Shown in pieces: positions 21,901-33,900 of a DNA stretch of 62,556 bases. Position numbers and translations under genes: made by a program. The stretch's first letter is position 1. The number at the start of each line of letters is the position of its first letter. The DNA comes from Mesostigma viride (taxonomy: Eukaryota > Streptophyta > Mesostigmatophyceae > Mesostigmatales > Mesostigmataceae), in assembly GCA_009746045.1 (NCBI GenBank), contig RPFO01000808.1, forward strand, positions 42,501-105,056, given 5' to 3'. The notes under the pieces were generated by a model that had not been told where the DNA came from, made no database searches, and saw only the letters and a program-made list of their open reading frames with translations.

Positions 21901-24900
21901 GACCCCGCGTCATGTTGCCTGGTGATGAGGTGGATGTGCTCGGCTGCATGCTTGCTGTTGTTCACACTGCGATGGGGATATCTGTCTCTTGATGGCATGG
22001 TCTCATCATCATGTTGCAGGGAGCCGAGCCTTCGGTGCAAGAATGGGTGGTTGGCGTTTTTGGGGAACGGAGATGCGTCGGAGCTGATCTACTGGGGACA
22101 GCGGTTCGGGCCAGGGTCCAGGTGAGCCGACGGTTTTCAAACAGGGGTTCAATGTTTACTGTCTAGTTTTCAAACAATATTCAATGTGCATAGTTTTCAA
22201 ACAGGGGTTCAATGTGCACCCCCTCCCGCATGTTTAAGATTCTCACATTCGAGACCTTGATACCCTGGATCTTGGAATTTCCGGTCTAAGAACGCAGGGC
22301 CAGTTTTGGGCAAACAGCTGCGAAGTCCTGGTGAGTGGTACCCGGTATAGGTTTGTTCTCCGGTTTACCGCCTCAGGTTTAAGATCCTACGAGTCTCAAC
22401 TTTAAGATTGTCAGCCCTGGATTCGCTTTAGTCTGCGCTGTCTCTATGGCTAGTAGCTGGGCCGGGGTCCGTGACGTTTTCTTTTTCCCCTCTCTGATGT
22501 GAACTTTACTTGGCTTTGGTTCTGCTGAGCCAGCTCCACTATGACTAGATGCTCTCTCAAGTAGCATTCTCTTTTCCTCCTATTATGGTTTATTCTCCCC
22601 CGGCCATCTTTCTACTGCAGCTGCTTTGGGGATGGGCTAGCTAGATGTTCTTGTTAACTTCATTCATCCCTCATTTTCTGATTTATCCCTCCTGGCCATC
22701 TTCGAACTGCAGCTGTTTTGAGGACGGCTCCGTTGATTGGGTCAAGGGCAAGCAGTCGCTTCCCTCCCAGGGGGCCGGTTGCTACCGCCGGCGGTGTGTG
22801 CGCTCGAACAGTGTTCTGGACAACCAGGGGCGGCCAACGTGGCAGCTGCAGGTGCGCGTGGGCGACAGCAGCCCCTGGCAGGTGTGCCCCACCGGCGCGC
22901 TGGCCAATGTGGCGACAGGTGGCGAGTTTTCGGTGGCCACCATCGGCCCGTGCCCCGACAACGAGCGCTTCTGCCTCTTCAACGCCTGCCCCGACGACTG
23001 CAACGGAAACGGTGAGCCTGGTAGGCTCTACTAAGTCTATTCTCTATCTAGCCAAGTCCACTCTCTATCAAGTCCATGCTCTATCAAGTCCATGCTCTAT
23101 CAAGTCCACTCTCTATCAAGTCCACTCTCTGTCAAGTCCCTTCTCTATCAAGTCCATTCTCTATCAAGTCCATTCTCTATCAAGTCCATTCTCTATCTAG
23201 GCAAGTCAACTCTCTATCTAATCAGTGGATCTATCTAATCAGTGGATCTTTGTTTTCTTCTTGTGTTACAAGGGCAACTGTGAGCCCTCTGGTCCTATTT
23301 AATCAATTTTAGCCAATACCCCCTTCAATATGTCTCATTATGAAAGCAGCAGCGGCGAATCACAAGGCTCTATCTAATCATAGGCTTAGTTCAATACTAA
23401 ATACTACTGAATGTCTAGGCATACAAATCTTCAGTACCACTTGTCATTCATTATATCAGCTCAAGCGCCAATGACCGGTGGTTGTTAACAAGCATGCGGC
23501 TGGCTCAAGTACGGGTGCGCCGGGCCTCCATGCACCATGCACAGTGTTCTGCTAAGGTGGGGGGGATTTGGACGGTCCAGACGAGGCTGGAAGCGGCCGA
23601 GGCGGGGGTGGTCCGGGGGGGCCTTTCCCCCCCGGACGCTGTTGAATTTTTTCTGGGCAAAATAAAATGGCAATAGGATTTTTATCATGGTTGTGATGCT
23701 TCCTTTAGCATTCTTACAAAACTGGTTCAGCGCCTCTTGTGACAAAACCCAGGCAAGAAGGGTAGCTGATGGCCCTAGGCATATAGGCCTCAGCCAAAAA
23801 GTACCAAACACGTTTATGCATTATGCATCCATTCGCAGCCAAGCTACCAAGCACCAACAAGACAAAATGAGGAAGATAACGGGCTATCTGACTGTGGAAT
23901 GTGGGCAGGGCGGAGCTGTGCATACATTACGTAACATAGATATGGTTTAAAAACAAATAAAGTGGGGGTATACAGCATAGCAAGGCAACAGATTCTGCAA
24001 ACTCATAACAAAGATGAGCAGTCTCCGTCAAAAACCTTTCCTTGAACCCCCTGAATCCATTCGTGAATGCTTTTTGAAGCCGCTCGTCCTAGCCGTTGAC
24101 GCCCACTCGCCCAGCGCACTCCTACGGCCCCTGGCTCTTTCCTATAATGTCACCCCCTGCATTTTGCGTGTGTCCCTTTTTCCACCGACAACTAAGCATT
24201 CCTCCTTGCAAATACAGCGGGTCCATGCTGTTTTCGTCATCCGCAGCGCCGCAACCCCCGTTCCTCCTTATCAGAATCCAAAGCTACTTCTCGGACTGCC
24301 AGCAGGGGTGGAATTGACAGCTTTAACATCGCTTGAAACAGCCTCCTTTTCTGTCGCTGCATTAGCATGCTGGCAGAGAGTTGCTTTGACCAGCGGCAGC
24401 ATCCAGTTAGCAAACTTGCAATCAGCCCGCTTTTCAGCAAGATCTGCATTCCCGGTTAAATTCTTGTGCGGCCTGGCATCCCCGGTCTTCCCCAGTTCTA
24501 TAAGGTATACCTCCGCCCTCCGGTCGCTAAAAAGCTTCTGAAAATGCTTGCAGAAGCATGCACGTTCCAATATTTACCATCCGTTTTCTAGCACAATGTT
24601 AGCCCAGTATATCACCGTAATCAGACTTGCTTTAGCAGCGTCGCTGCCATTTTTCGCAGCCTTTTTTCGTGCACGGGCGAGAGCCGGCATGACATTGGCA
24701 TGGCTGTCCCAGACTTCCAGTGCCTCCTGACAAAAACATTGCCAGTGTGCCTACGGACTGGCACCAAGAAGGAAAGTACCAAGCATTCGCCAATGCGCTA
24801 CGGGACAAACGTAGGTATCAAGCGGCATCCCTCGGCGCAATCAGTGGCATCAGAGGAATCTTGCTTAGAATACGTACGTAGGACCCGGCGCCACGCCGCG

Positions 24901-27900
24901 CGGTGGCAGCCAGCGGCCCAGTTTGCTGCCTGCCGGCTGCGAAATTCGGCGTAATCAGTGGCGGCCCCCCCTGGACACCTACCGGACGTGTCCGGACGGC
25001 CGCACAGCCTCCGGACAAATGCGTCCGGACGGCCCGGCGGCCTATGGACATTCGGATTTGGACCGTTAGCAGAAACACTGTCCACATACCTGACTCCTTC
25101 ACATCACTCTGTACTTAATCTATTAATGTGCTTGGTAAATCAAGCACGAGGAGAAAGATTCGAAGATTTGAAGAAGTACGCATTCAAAGTAGGGGTGTGC
25201 TGGGATCCCATGAACCACCCCTATGCACACACACTGTTTTAATTCTCCCTGCTCAGTGGCGTTGCCGTCGCCCCAACGCGACCTGCGTCTGTTACGAAGC
25301 CTCCACGGTCGCACTGTGCTCAATGATTTTATCTTTGATTGCGGATTTGGCCCTGCGTCACTCCTCTCTCTTATGGCCAGGCAATTGCCCCAATTAGACC
25401 AGACCATGTTGGTCCCCATGCCGTAGAGTGGCTTGCATGAGGGAAGACGGGAGTCCCTGCCCCTTTTTGTTGTGCAACAAGCAGGGATGGACAGCACGTA
25501 CATGCGCTCCACGGCTCCCAACGGGACTGCGTGACTCATTAGTCAACATTGTGACCTTATCCTTGGCTTACCGTATCCGCGATCGTGGGCAGCCAGGCAT
25601 GTGGCCCAAGGTGGACTGCCCACGCTCACCTCCCCACAAGCTGCCTAGTCTTCTTTATGAAACATCGTGCATCTGCCTCTCTCTCGTCCTCTGTTGGCCA
25701 GGCGAGTGCTTCAACGAGACGTGCTACTGCCTCCCCGGTTTTGCTGGCCCAAGTTGCAGCCAGGTATGCCTCACGGCTAGGCCTTGGACACTGTGCAGAT
25801 TTGTGCTTTGAGGACCTGGAAAGCTTTTCATGCAGGCATGGATAATGTAAGCCCCGTCCTGGGATAAAGGATTGGGTGCTGGCCTCCTTGTCAATAAGTC
25901 AAGATATTTACATAGCTGTCCCGAGCTAGGGCTGAGAGGCCTCAACTGTTGCCAAATATAAGAGTCATGGGTTGCAGGGGTATGCGAGTATGCTTACAAA
26001 GACCGTAGGCGACCCCTTGGGTTTATCTGTGTCCGTTTGGCAGTAATCATAGCACCGTGGTACTGCTGTTCGATGAGGATCAAAGAGGCTTTCTCTCTTC
26101 ATCAACCCCACCATGTCAAACTCTTCATCATGTCTGTCATAGCCAATGGATGAAGCCTCGATTGGAAAGGTAGGCTGCCTTGCGAAGCCGTAGTAGCCTA
26201 ATTCAACTTGTTGTTGTGCTTGGCTTTATGAGCAGGAATCAGAAGGTGTGATGAACATAGTAAAATTTTCGTTTGCATCATACTTACTGAAAATCCATCA
26301 CGTCACATTCATTCAATGGCCACAGGCAAGGAGGCCCCTGCCCATTCCGATAACTGCCCATTCCGATCACTGCCCATTTTTAAATCAAGTCCATAGTGTC
26401 CACTTTGCCTGATGCCACATGGTTTGAACATTTAAGCCAAGAACCTCTGGTTGTTACACTGGGCCATCGAAGCAACCACGGCTGACAGTTTGGGATGTCC
26501 CCATTTTCAGCGTGCAACCCACTATTTTGACAAATGAAAAGTGGTAATGCTCGCTAGATAGGGCTAGCAGGGAGACGACACAAAAGTAGTAGAGGCAGCA
26601 TACCGCCAATGTCGTATTCCTTATTACCAGCATCCCTCCTTGGATGATTCGTTTGATTTCGTCTGTGCATCTATCTAGTGACCTTCCCCCGTGCACAATT
26701 CAGCATGGCTATCAGCCTACCATTCTTTATCTGGTGTGCACAATTCTTCCCTCTCTCCTCACTCTAAGGCATCCCAAACGATTGCCCAACTTGGGCGAGC
26801 ACAACTTAACCGTCTTTCATCTCTCCACACAACACTCTTCTTGCTTGCCGGTGCTCCTGACCCTTCGCCTCATGGTCCCCCATGCCATCCATGGGGTTTT
26901 CTCGGTGCATGCTTTCTATAGCGGTTGGCACGTGTGGCATGCGTCTATTATCGTGTGGAATACGTGTGCCTCTTACAGTGGTCGGCCGACCGTGTGTTGA
27001 TGTCACGCCTCCTCTGACCCTCTCGCTTGCACCGCCCTCTGGCCCCTATCGACCCACTGTGCAGCGGTTGTGCACCCCCGCCAGCTGTCGCGCCGGGTAC
27101 GCGTGCAGCCCTGACACGGGCGCTTGCGAGCGTGTGCCTGATGACGGCGGCGGCGGCGGATTGACCTCCTTGCCGACATCCTCCGGCACCGCGTGCCTGA
27201 CCATCTGGAGCATGGTGGGGATGTCGGCGCCCACCTCCCGCGCACTGTTCCTGGAGTCTGGCCAGTGGACGCAGTTTTTGGTGGGTACCTGCCTCTCAAG
27301 TTAGGCAGAATTACCCCCTCTTGGGAAACGGGCCGCCCTCATGAAGCCTTGTCAAGTGTGGTACAGTGTGCGTTGCCAGCATCTGCACTCGCGCGGGGGC
27401 TGGCCAGTGGACACGTTTTCTGATGGTTGCTTCGATGCGCCGCTAGTGTCGCGGTTGCGTGTGTGTGTGTGTTGCTGGCATATGCACCCACGGCAGTTGC
27501 TCCGATGGTGGGGGCAGGGGGCACGCTCCGGTGGGGGGGCCAGGGGTCAGGGCTTCCGAAGCTGGCGGGTTCTCACGGGTGGAAACGTTTCAGGAGGCCG
27601 ACTGCTAAGCGCTGTCACCTGCCCTGTTCAAGCACCACTTGCAATCTGGCAGGCGTCTGCCATCGCACAAGGCTTACTTTCCTGTGATGAGGGGAGGGGG
27701 ATGAGTTGATAAGCATGTACCCGCCCTACACGAATGCTCGTTGTGTGTGCGCGCCCAGGAGCTGTTCCGCAGCACATTGTTCATGCTCTAATCGAGACAC
27801 TTACCCACGCAATACTACTGTATGCATTGTTCTATATTAACTACCCACGCAATACTACTGTATGCATTGTTCTATATTAACTACCGTCACTGCGCAGGAG

Positions 27901-30900
27901 CTGTTCCGCGGCGCGTTGCGGGGCGCCGCGCTGGGCGTGGGCAGCGCGCGCGTGTCGGACGCCAGCGTGGCGGTCCACCACGTGCGCTCCAGCACGCGCG
28001 CCGCCGAGGTCAGCACGCTCACCCAGATGTGCATCCAGGGGCAGACCAGCGCGGCGCTCGAGCGCGCGGCCACGGAGTTCCAGACAAGGATCAGGTGAGA
28101 GGGGGGGGAGAGTGTGGTTAAATATAGCGCGCTGCTATAATGCCGTTTAGTGTTGTAGAGCAGAGCAGACAAGTGAGTTCCAGACAAGGATCAGGTGAGG
28201 GGGGGGTGACGTTTTATACGACTGAACAAGGATCATCTGAGGGGGAAATTGGGGTGGGGGAAGGGGGAGGGAGAGCTGTGGCTAGATCGGCGGTGGCAAA
28301 AAACTTGTAGCTACTGGCATCTACCGGCGCGCAGGGCAACCCCTGTTCTGGCCTTTATAGGCTTGTTTCAATTAGATAGGCCATGGGTGGTTGTCGGTTA
28401 TTAAGCCTTGAGGGACTTTTGACTGCCAGAGGCATTTCCGGACCGGGGTCCCTGATGCAGTTACAAAAAGCCGCCCCCTGCCCTGCATGCGTCTGGTTAA
28501 GGAGTTGTAGACCATCCAGCAGCACCGCTGAGTGGTGGTACCACATCATTGAACCGTTGGCTGACTGGATTTGTTGACGGACACTTACTAGGAATAACAG
28601 CTGGCAGAATTTGTTGACGGACACTTTCTAGGAATAAGAGCTGGCTGGATTTGTTGACGGACACTTACTAGGAATAACAGCTGGCTGAATTTGTTGACGG
28701 ACACTTACTAGGAATAACAGCTGGCTGGATTTGTTGACGGACACTTACTAGGAATAACAGCTGGCTGCATTTGTTGACGGACACTTACTAGGAATAACAG
28801 CTGGCTGCATTTGTTGACGGGCACTTACTAATGGGAATAAGATCTAGGCGGGAAGTAAGCCTTGATGGGATCAGACCTAAATAAAGACTCTGCTGCAACT
28901 AGGGATAAGAGCTACGCGGCAAGTAATTGATGAGCTTTTGCTCCGGTTATAGTTAAATGCAATACGGGCCCAAGGGGACCAACCTGCCATAGGCAGCGTA
29001 GCTAGCTCTAGCGCCCGCCACCTGGGTACTGCACCTCAATTGTGGCGCAGAAACGTTGTGCCGACTAGCAGCTCTTGCATCCGTCGCCTAGCTGAGTTTC
29101 TAACTCACGGTGGTGCCGTAGCGTCAAAAGTTTGTAGTGACCCGAACCACCAAGGTGCACGCACCTACAGGCGCGGCGTGCCTGTCGGCACTGTGACAAG
29201 CCATGTGCTTAGAGTGGTGCCGGGGACTAGGGAGCAAGGTCTCTTTGCAGCTCCCACCCACCCACCCTCGCTGCTGCAGGGGAAAGTTCAAGGTTCTAGC
29301 ATGGGACAAGTGCTGGGCCCTAGCATGGTGACAAAGCCAACTTGATGATGACTTGTACACTGAGTTGGATGACCAGTGTGGCTTAGGCTCCACTGTACAT
29401 AAAGCCTGGCACACAAATATTGTAATAAGCAAATATCGCAAGGGCTATCCGGGGTTACGCCGGGCGGGTAATTAGTTTGCACGTAGTCTGCGTCACGTAC
29501 GTGAGCATAAAGCCGGGGGGTTGGCGGGGCCTCTCGCTCAAGTATGGAGAAGCCTGCTTGGGGCCTGCTTGGGGGCTAACAATCAGTGTCGGAGGACCCC
29601 TTGGGGGGCGTTCGGGAAGCTAAAAAGGGCGTAGGATCGAGTAGATGTCTTCTCAAAGTTTTACTTCCACGCCGTTGCTTCGCTGTGGCCTGCCCGCTTG
29701 TGGCTCTGAGAGAAGCTTTAGTGCGAGCTAGTGAGAGGGCGCCTCCCTCCTCGTTGTGTATAGGGGTTCAAGGTTCCTTCATTGGTCCTCACATGACGCA
29801 GTCCTGTGGTTTTCTTATTCGATTAATAGCTGTACCTTGAGAGGCGTAGAAGCTGGTGGATTCTTGGCCAGCGTACTTCTGCTAGCGGTATTACGTATTT
29901 TATTATGTGATGGTCCAGGGTCACCATACCCATTCTTCTTTTTATTCTTCACTATATTTTTAATCCTTCATTCTTTCACCTTTCTGCTGCCTGTACCACG
30001 CGGTACTCACAGTCAAGTTGCCCTTTCCCCGCTGGAGTATGTCAAGTAAATGTCGCAGTTTCTTATTTGCCGGAATGAACTGCATTGTCGGTCTTTGTTT
30101 TGCTCGAATCTCGTGTTGGTTCGTACGAGCATGCGGGCTCTTCACCCCTGGAATGCCACGCATCCTTGATGGCTTCACAATGTTGATAACATAACGAATT
30201 CGTATGACGTACCGTCCTTGACGAAACGCCATCCTTCATACCATGCATCCATGGATGCCACCCCACCCTGCCAGGGACCGCCCGGCGAGCCTCTTCGAAG
30301 GCACCCCCCTTGCCTGGGTGCGCGTGGACGAATCCAGTGCGGGCCTGGTCGTTGTAAACACAGTGAACGCGTACATGGCGGCGCCGGTTTTGACCGCACT
30401 GCCAGCCGCCAGCCCCCCTGGACCAGCGGAAGAAGACCACTGTGTAATCATCAGCAAGCTGGCGCCAGAGACCGCGATTGCCATACTGCTGGTGTCCGGC
30501 ATTGTCATCGGCGCCACGCTTGCGGTGCTGGTGTGGCTGGGTGAGTCTACTGACACACTAGTGTACTAGTATTGTATACCTAAATATAGTGTAGTAAATA
30601 CAGTGCACCTATACATAGTATACTAAATAAATAATGTAAATAATAAAATAATACATAAATACAGTACACATGTAGATAGTATACTAAATACAGTACTCCC
30701 ATGTATAGTATACAGGCTGGCGTGCTGCATCCTCCTCAGCACTGAACTCGTCCCCTTGCCTATGAATGTGCTGAACTATACTCCATGCGCTGCCCCACCG
30801 CTTGCACCCTAAACTCACAATGGTTTTCTACCGTAGATTTTACTTGTTTCTCGGGTACGGCTTGAGTACGCAAGAACATGTTGTACGCTTCTAGGGATCT

Positions 30901-33900
30901 CCGGTCTCATCCCTGTCCTCAACCTGTACTGCCCCCCTATCTGCCCGGCCCCCCCTCCAAATAGTAACCCCCCTACCCCCCCCACCCCAAATACCCCCCA
31001 CCCACCCGTGAAACCACGCAGCCGGGCGCTGCTACCTGCGACACTCGACCAGACAGGCGCCCTCCCTCCATGAGAGCCTCGTCAAGGCCGACATCTCTGG
31101 CCACGCGTCGACGACCGGCCTCTCCCGCTCCACCTCCGACTCCCTTAGCAAGCGACGCCTCCTCGGCCGTCACCTGGCCGTCGACGGCGGGAGGGCCACA
31201 GGGTTCCCCCAGACGTACCCCCTCGTGATGATGTCGCCCAATGAAGCCGAGGGGGTCGACCCTGCAGGGTGGGGGGCCGTAGCGATTGCCAGGAAGGACA
31301 GCAGGGCTTCCCGACGGTCCTCTTCAAGGGACAGCGCGACTTCCCGACAGTCCTCCTCAAGGCACAGCAGAGGCGACCCGACGCTCAACCAAGCAGAGAG
31401 CGGGTCGCTCCGAGGTGACTCCCGTTCCGGCGCACGGCAAGGGTCACCCTCCCCTCTGGACGCCAGTGGGGCCTGGGGGGGCAGCGTCTCAAGTCACGGC
31501 GGCAGCGACCCGGCGCTCAGCCGTGTGGGCAGCGCGGCGCGCAGCAGTGGCAGCCATCATCGGCGAGCTGGGTCCAGCCCAGGTGTCGACGCCAGCTTGG
31601 ACTGGCAGCGCGGCCGGGACATCGGGGATGGGGCGGACAGCTCGAGGGGCCACCACCAGCGGCGGCGGAGCTTGGGCAGCTGGACGAATGGCAGTAGGGA
31701 AGGGGGCGAGGGCGCAGAGGAGGATCGTTTTAGCCGGTCCTTGGACCGGGTCGGCGTGCTCCTTCGCAGGAGTGAGCGGCAGGGCCATGCCAGCCAGTGG
31801 GGCAACCGGCGGAGCCTGTCGTTGCGGTGGCTCCTGGACGATGACATCAACAGGGAGGGCAAGGGGGGAGGAAATGGGACTGACATGGCACAGAAGCGCA
31901 AGCCGCTGGCGGCCGCGTGGGAACGAGAACGGCTCAAGATCAGCGCGCTGGTCGAGCGGCTGCGGGAGCGAAGGGACTCGAACAACACCAATAATAGCAA
32001 TGACAATAGTACTAGTGACAATAGTACGAATATCAATAACACGAATAGCAAATCCCCTGGCAACAAGTCCCCGCAGCAACCCGGCGCGGACGCGGCCGGC
32101 GCGGACGCGTACGACAGCATACAGAGCTACGACAGCGCCGCGCTCGCCGCGACGCTGGAAAGCATGTCGTCCTACGCGTCCTCGGCGGGGGAGAGCTACG
32201 GGACGGTCGGCCCCTCCATCGGCCGGTTGGGCAACGTGTTAGAGGCGACGCTGTTCCAGTCATCCCTCCCGTCCTCAGGCGGTAGTGGCGAGGGGTCTTC
32301 GCCCATGTCGGTTACGGATTCCAGTGCCGCCGTGCCCATGCCGTCCTCGCAGCTGACCCCCGGCGCCCGCGTCCACAGCTACTCGGGCGGAGTGCAGCTG
32401 ATTGGGCTACCCCCCAGGCTTGGTTCCAGCCTCGCCCTGCCCAAGCCCTCCATGGACGTGTCAGAATCCTCCGACCAGTCGAGATCCTCATCCACCCGCG
32501 CTGTGTCCCTGTCCCGACCCACCCCCCTGGGGGCCAAGCCCGCCGGGTCATCCAACCACGCACGTGTCGCCCCCGGAGCAGTCCGCAAGGGCAAGCAGGG
32601 GCCTCCGAGGGGGATCACGGCATTGGCGCTCCGCCCTCTCGACATGCAGTTCGACCGGCAACGCAAGGCGAGCAAGCTGCAGCGGTCGGCGTCGAATGCG
32701 TCCTCGACCGCCTCCTCCCTGTCCTTTGCGACCATGCCCCTCGCCCACGCGCTGCCTCGTGAGGACAGCAGCTCAGCTCCCCTTCAGCAGCGTGGCGCGT
32801 CCATGTCACTACCCTCCGGGCCCAGCGGGCGACTCATCGGACGGCTCTCCCTCTCGCTCCCCTTCAAGAGGACGGCCTGGAGGCCCAGCGCCCGGAAGAG
32901 CGGCTCTCTCGGGTTTTCCGCCTCGTCGTTGCCCTCGTCCACGCACAGGGATGGGCGCTTGTACCGCAGCGTGAGCGAAGATGTAGGCCGCCTTCAGGAG
33001 AAGGAAGGTTCGAGCCGAGGCAAGGGCAAGGACAGGGAAACAGGGCGCGGGAGAAAGGAGGAGTCAAGCAGGGAGGGGGACAACAAGGACAAATCAACCT
33101 TGGAGCCCGCACCTTCAGGGTCCTCCTTCACGTTTGCCACTGTGCCCAGGTACCGGTGGTCACGTTCGGCCAACAATGTGCCTCTGCCATTCCGCACGGG
33201 TGCCTATCGAAAATCGTCCACCATGGACGCTCATCTGTCATCAAACAAGAGCACGCACGAGAGAGGGGCAGGGGCGGGGGGAGTGCCAGCATCAGAGGGG
33301 GAGATGTCTGCATCGGACGTGAGGACCCTGGGCCAGTTGCGTCATCCAATGTCCCTGGGCCATGGCCAGGGAGACCTCTCGGACGGGACCTCCTCGTCGA
33401 GGAGCAGCCGGAGGGCCTCGGCGGCGGCAGTCATCGCGCCTGCCAACGGGAACAGGGTATCCTCGTCATCATCCTACCGTCAGGACGGCCCGGCGGGCAA
33501 CGGCGCGACGGCGCCTCGGAGAACCTCTCTCCCTGCGGACGCTTTGCGGGGGTTCGAATCATTCCCCCAAGACCAGCAGCGCGCAGGGGGTGCCCCAGGG
33601 ACCTCATCCCCCGTAGACTGGCGGCAGTGCCTGGCCAAGTCCGGATGGTCGGAGCCCACGGCCCGCTCCCTGGGCACCCCCGAGGCCACCACCCCCATGG
33701 CGAGCGAGCCGCAGCCACAGCCGTCGGTGCCGAGGGTGGCCGGGTCACCGCTGGGGGTGGCGGGGCGGTTGCCTAACCTCCCCCTGGAGGCTGCCCAGGA
33801 ATACTTCTCGCGGGCCAGCGAGCTATTTATGGCGCAGGCGATCGAGGGGACAGCAGTCAGCGACTACTTCCTGCTCGAGTCGGCCCACTCAGACGGGACC

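Noticed and set aside
30330-30380. Exon 15 as a duplicate of exon 1 (NTVNAYM versus DTINAYM)
   Set aside because: The likeness is limited to a few residues and the surrounding sequence and roles differ.
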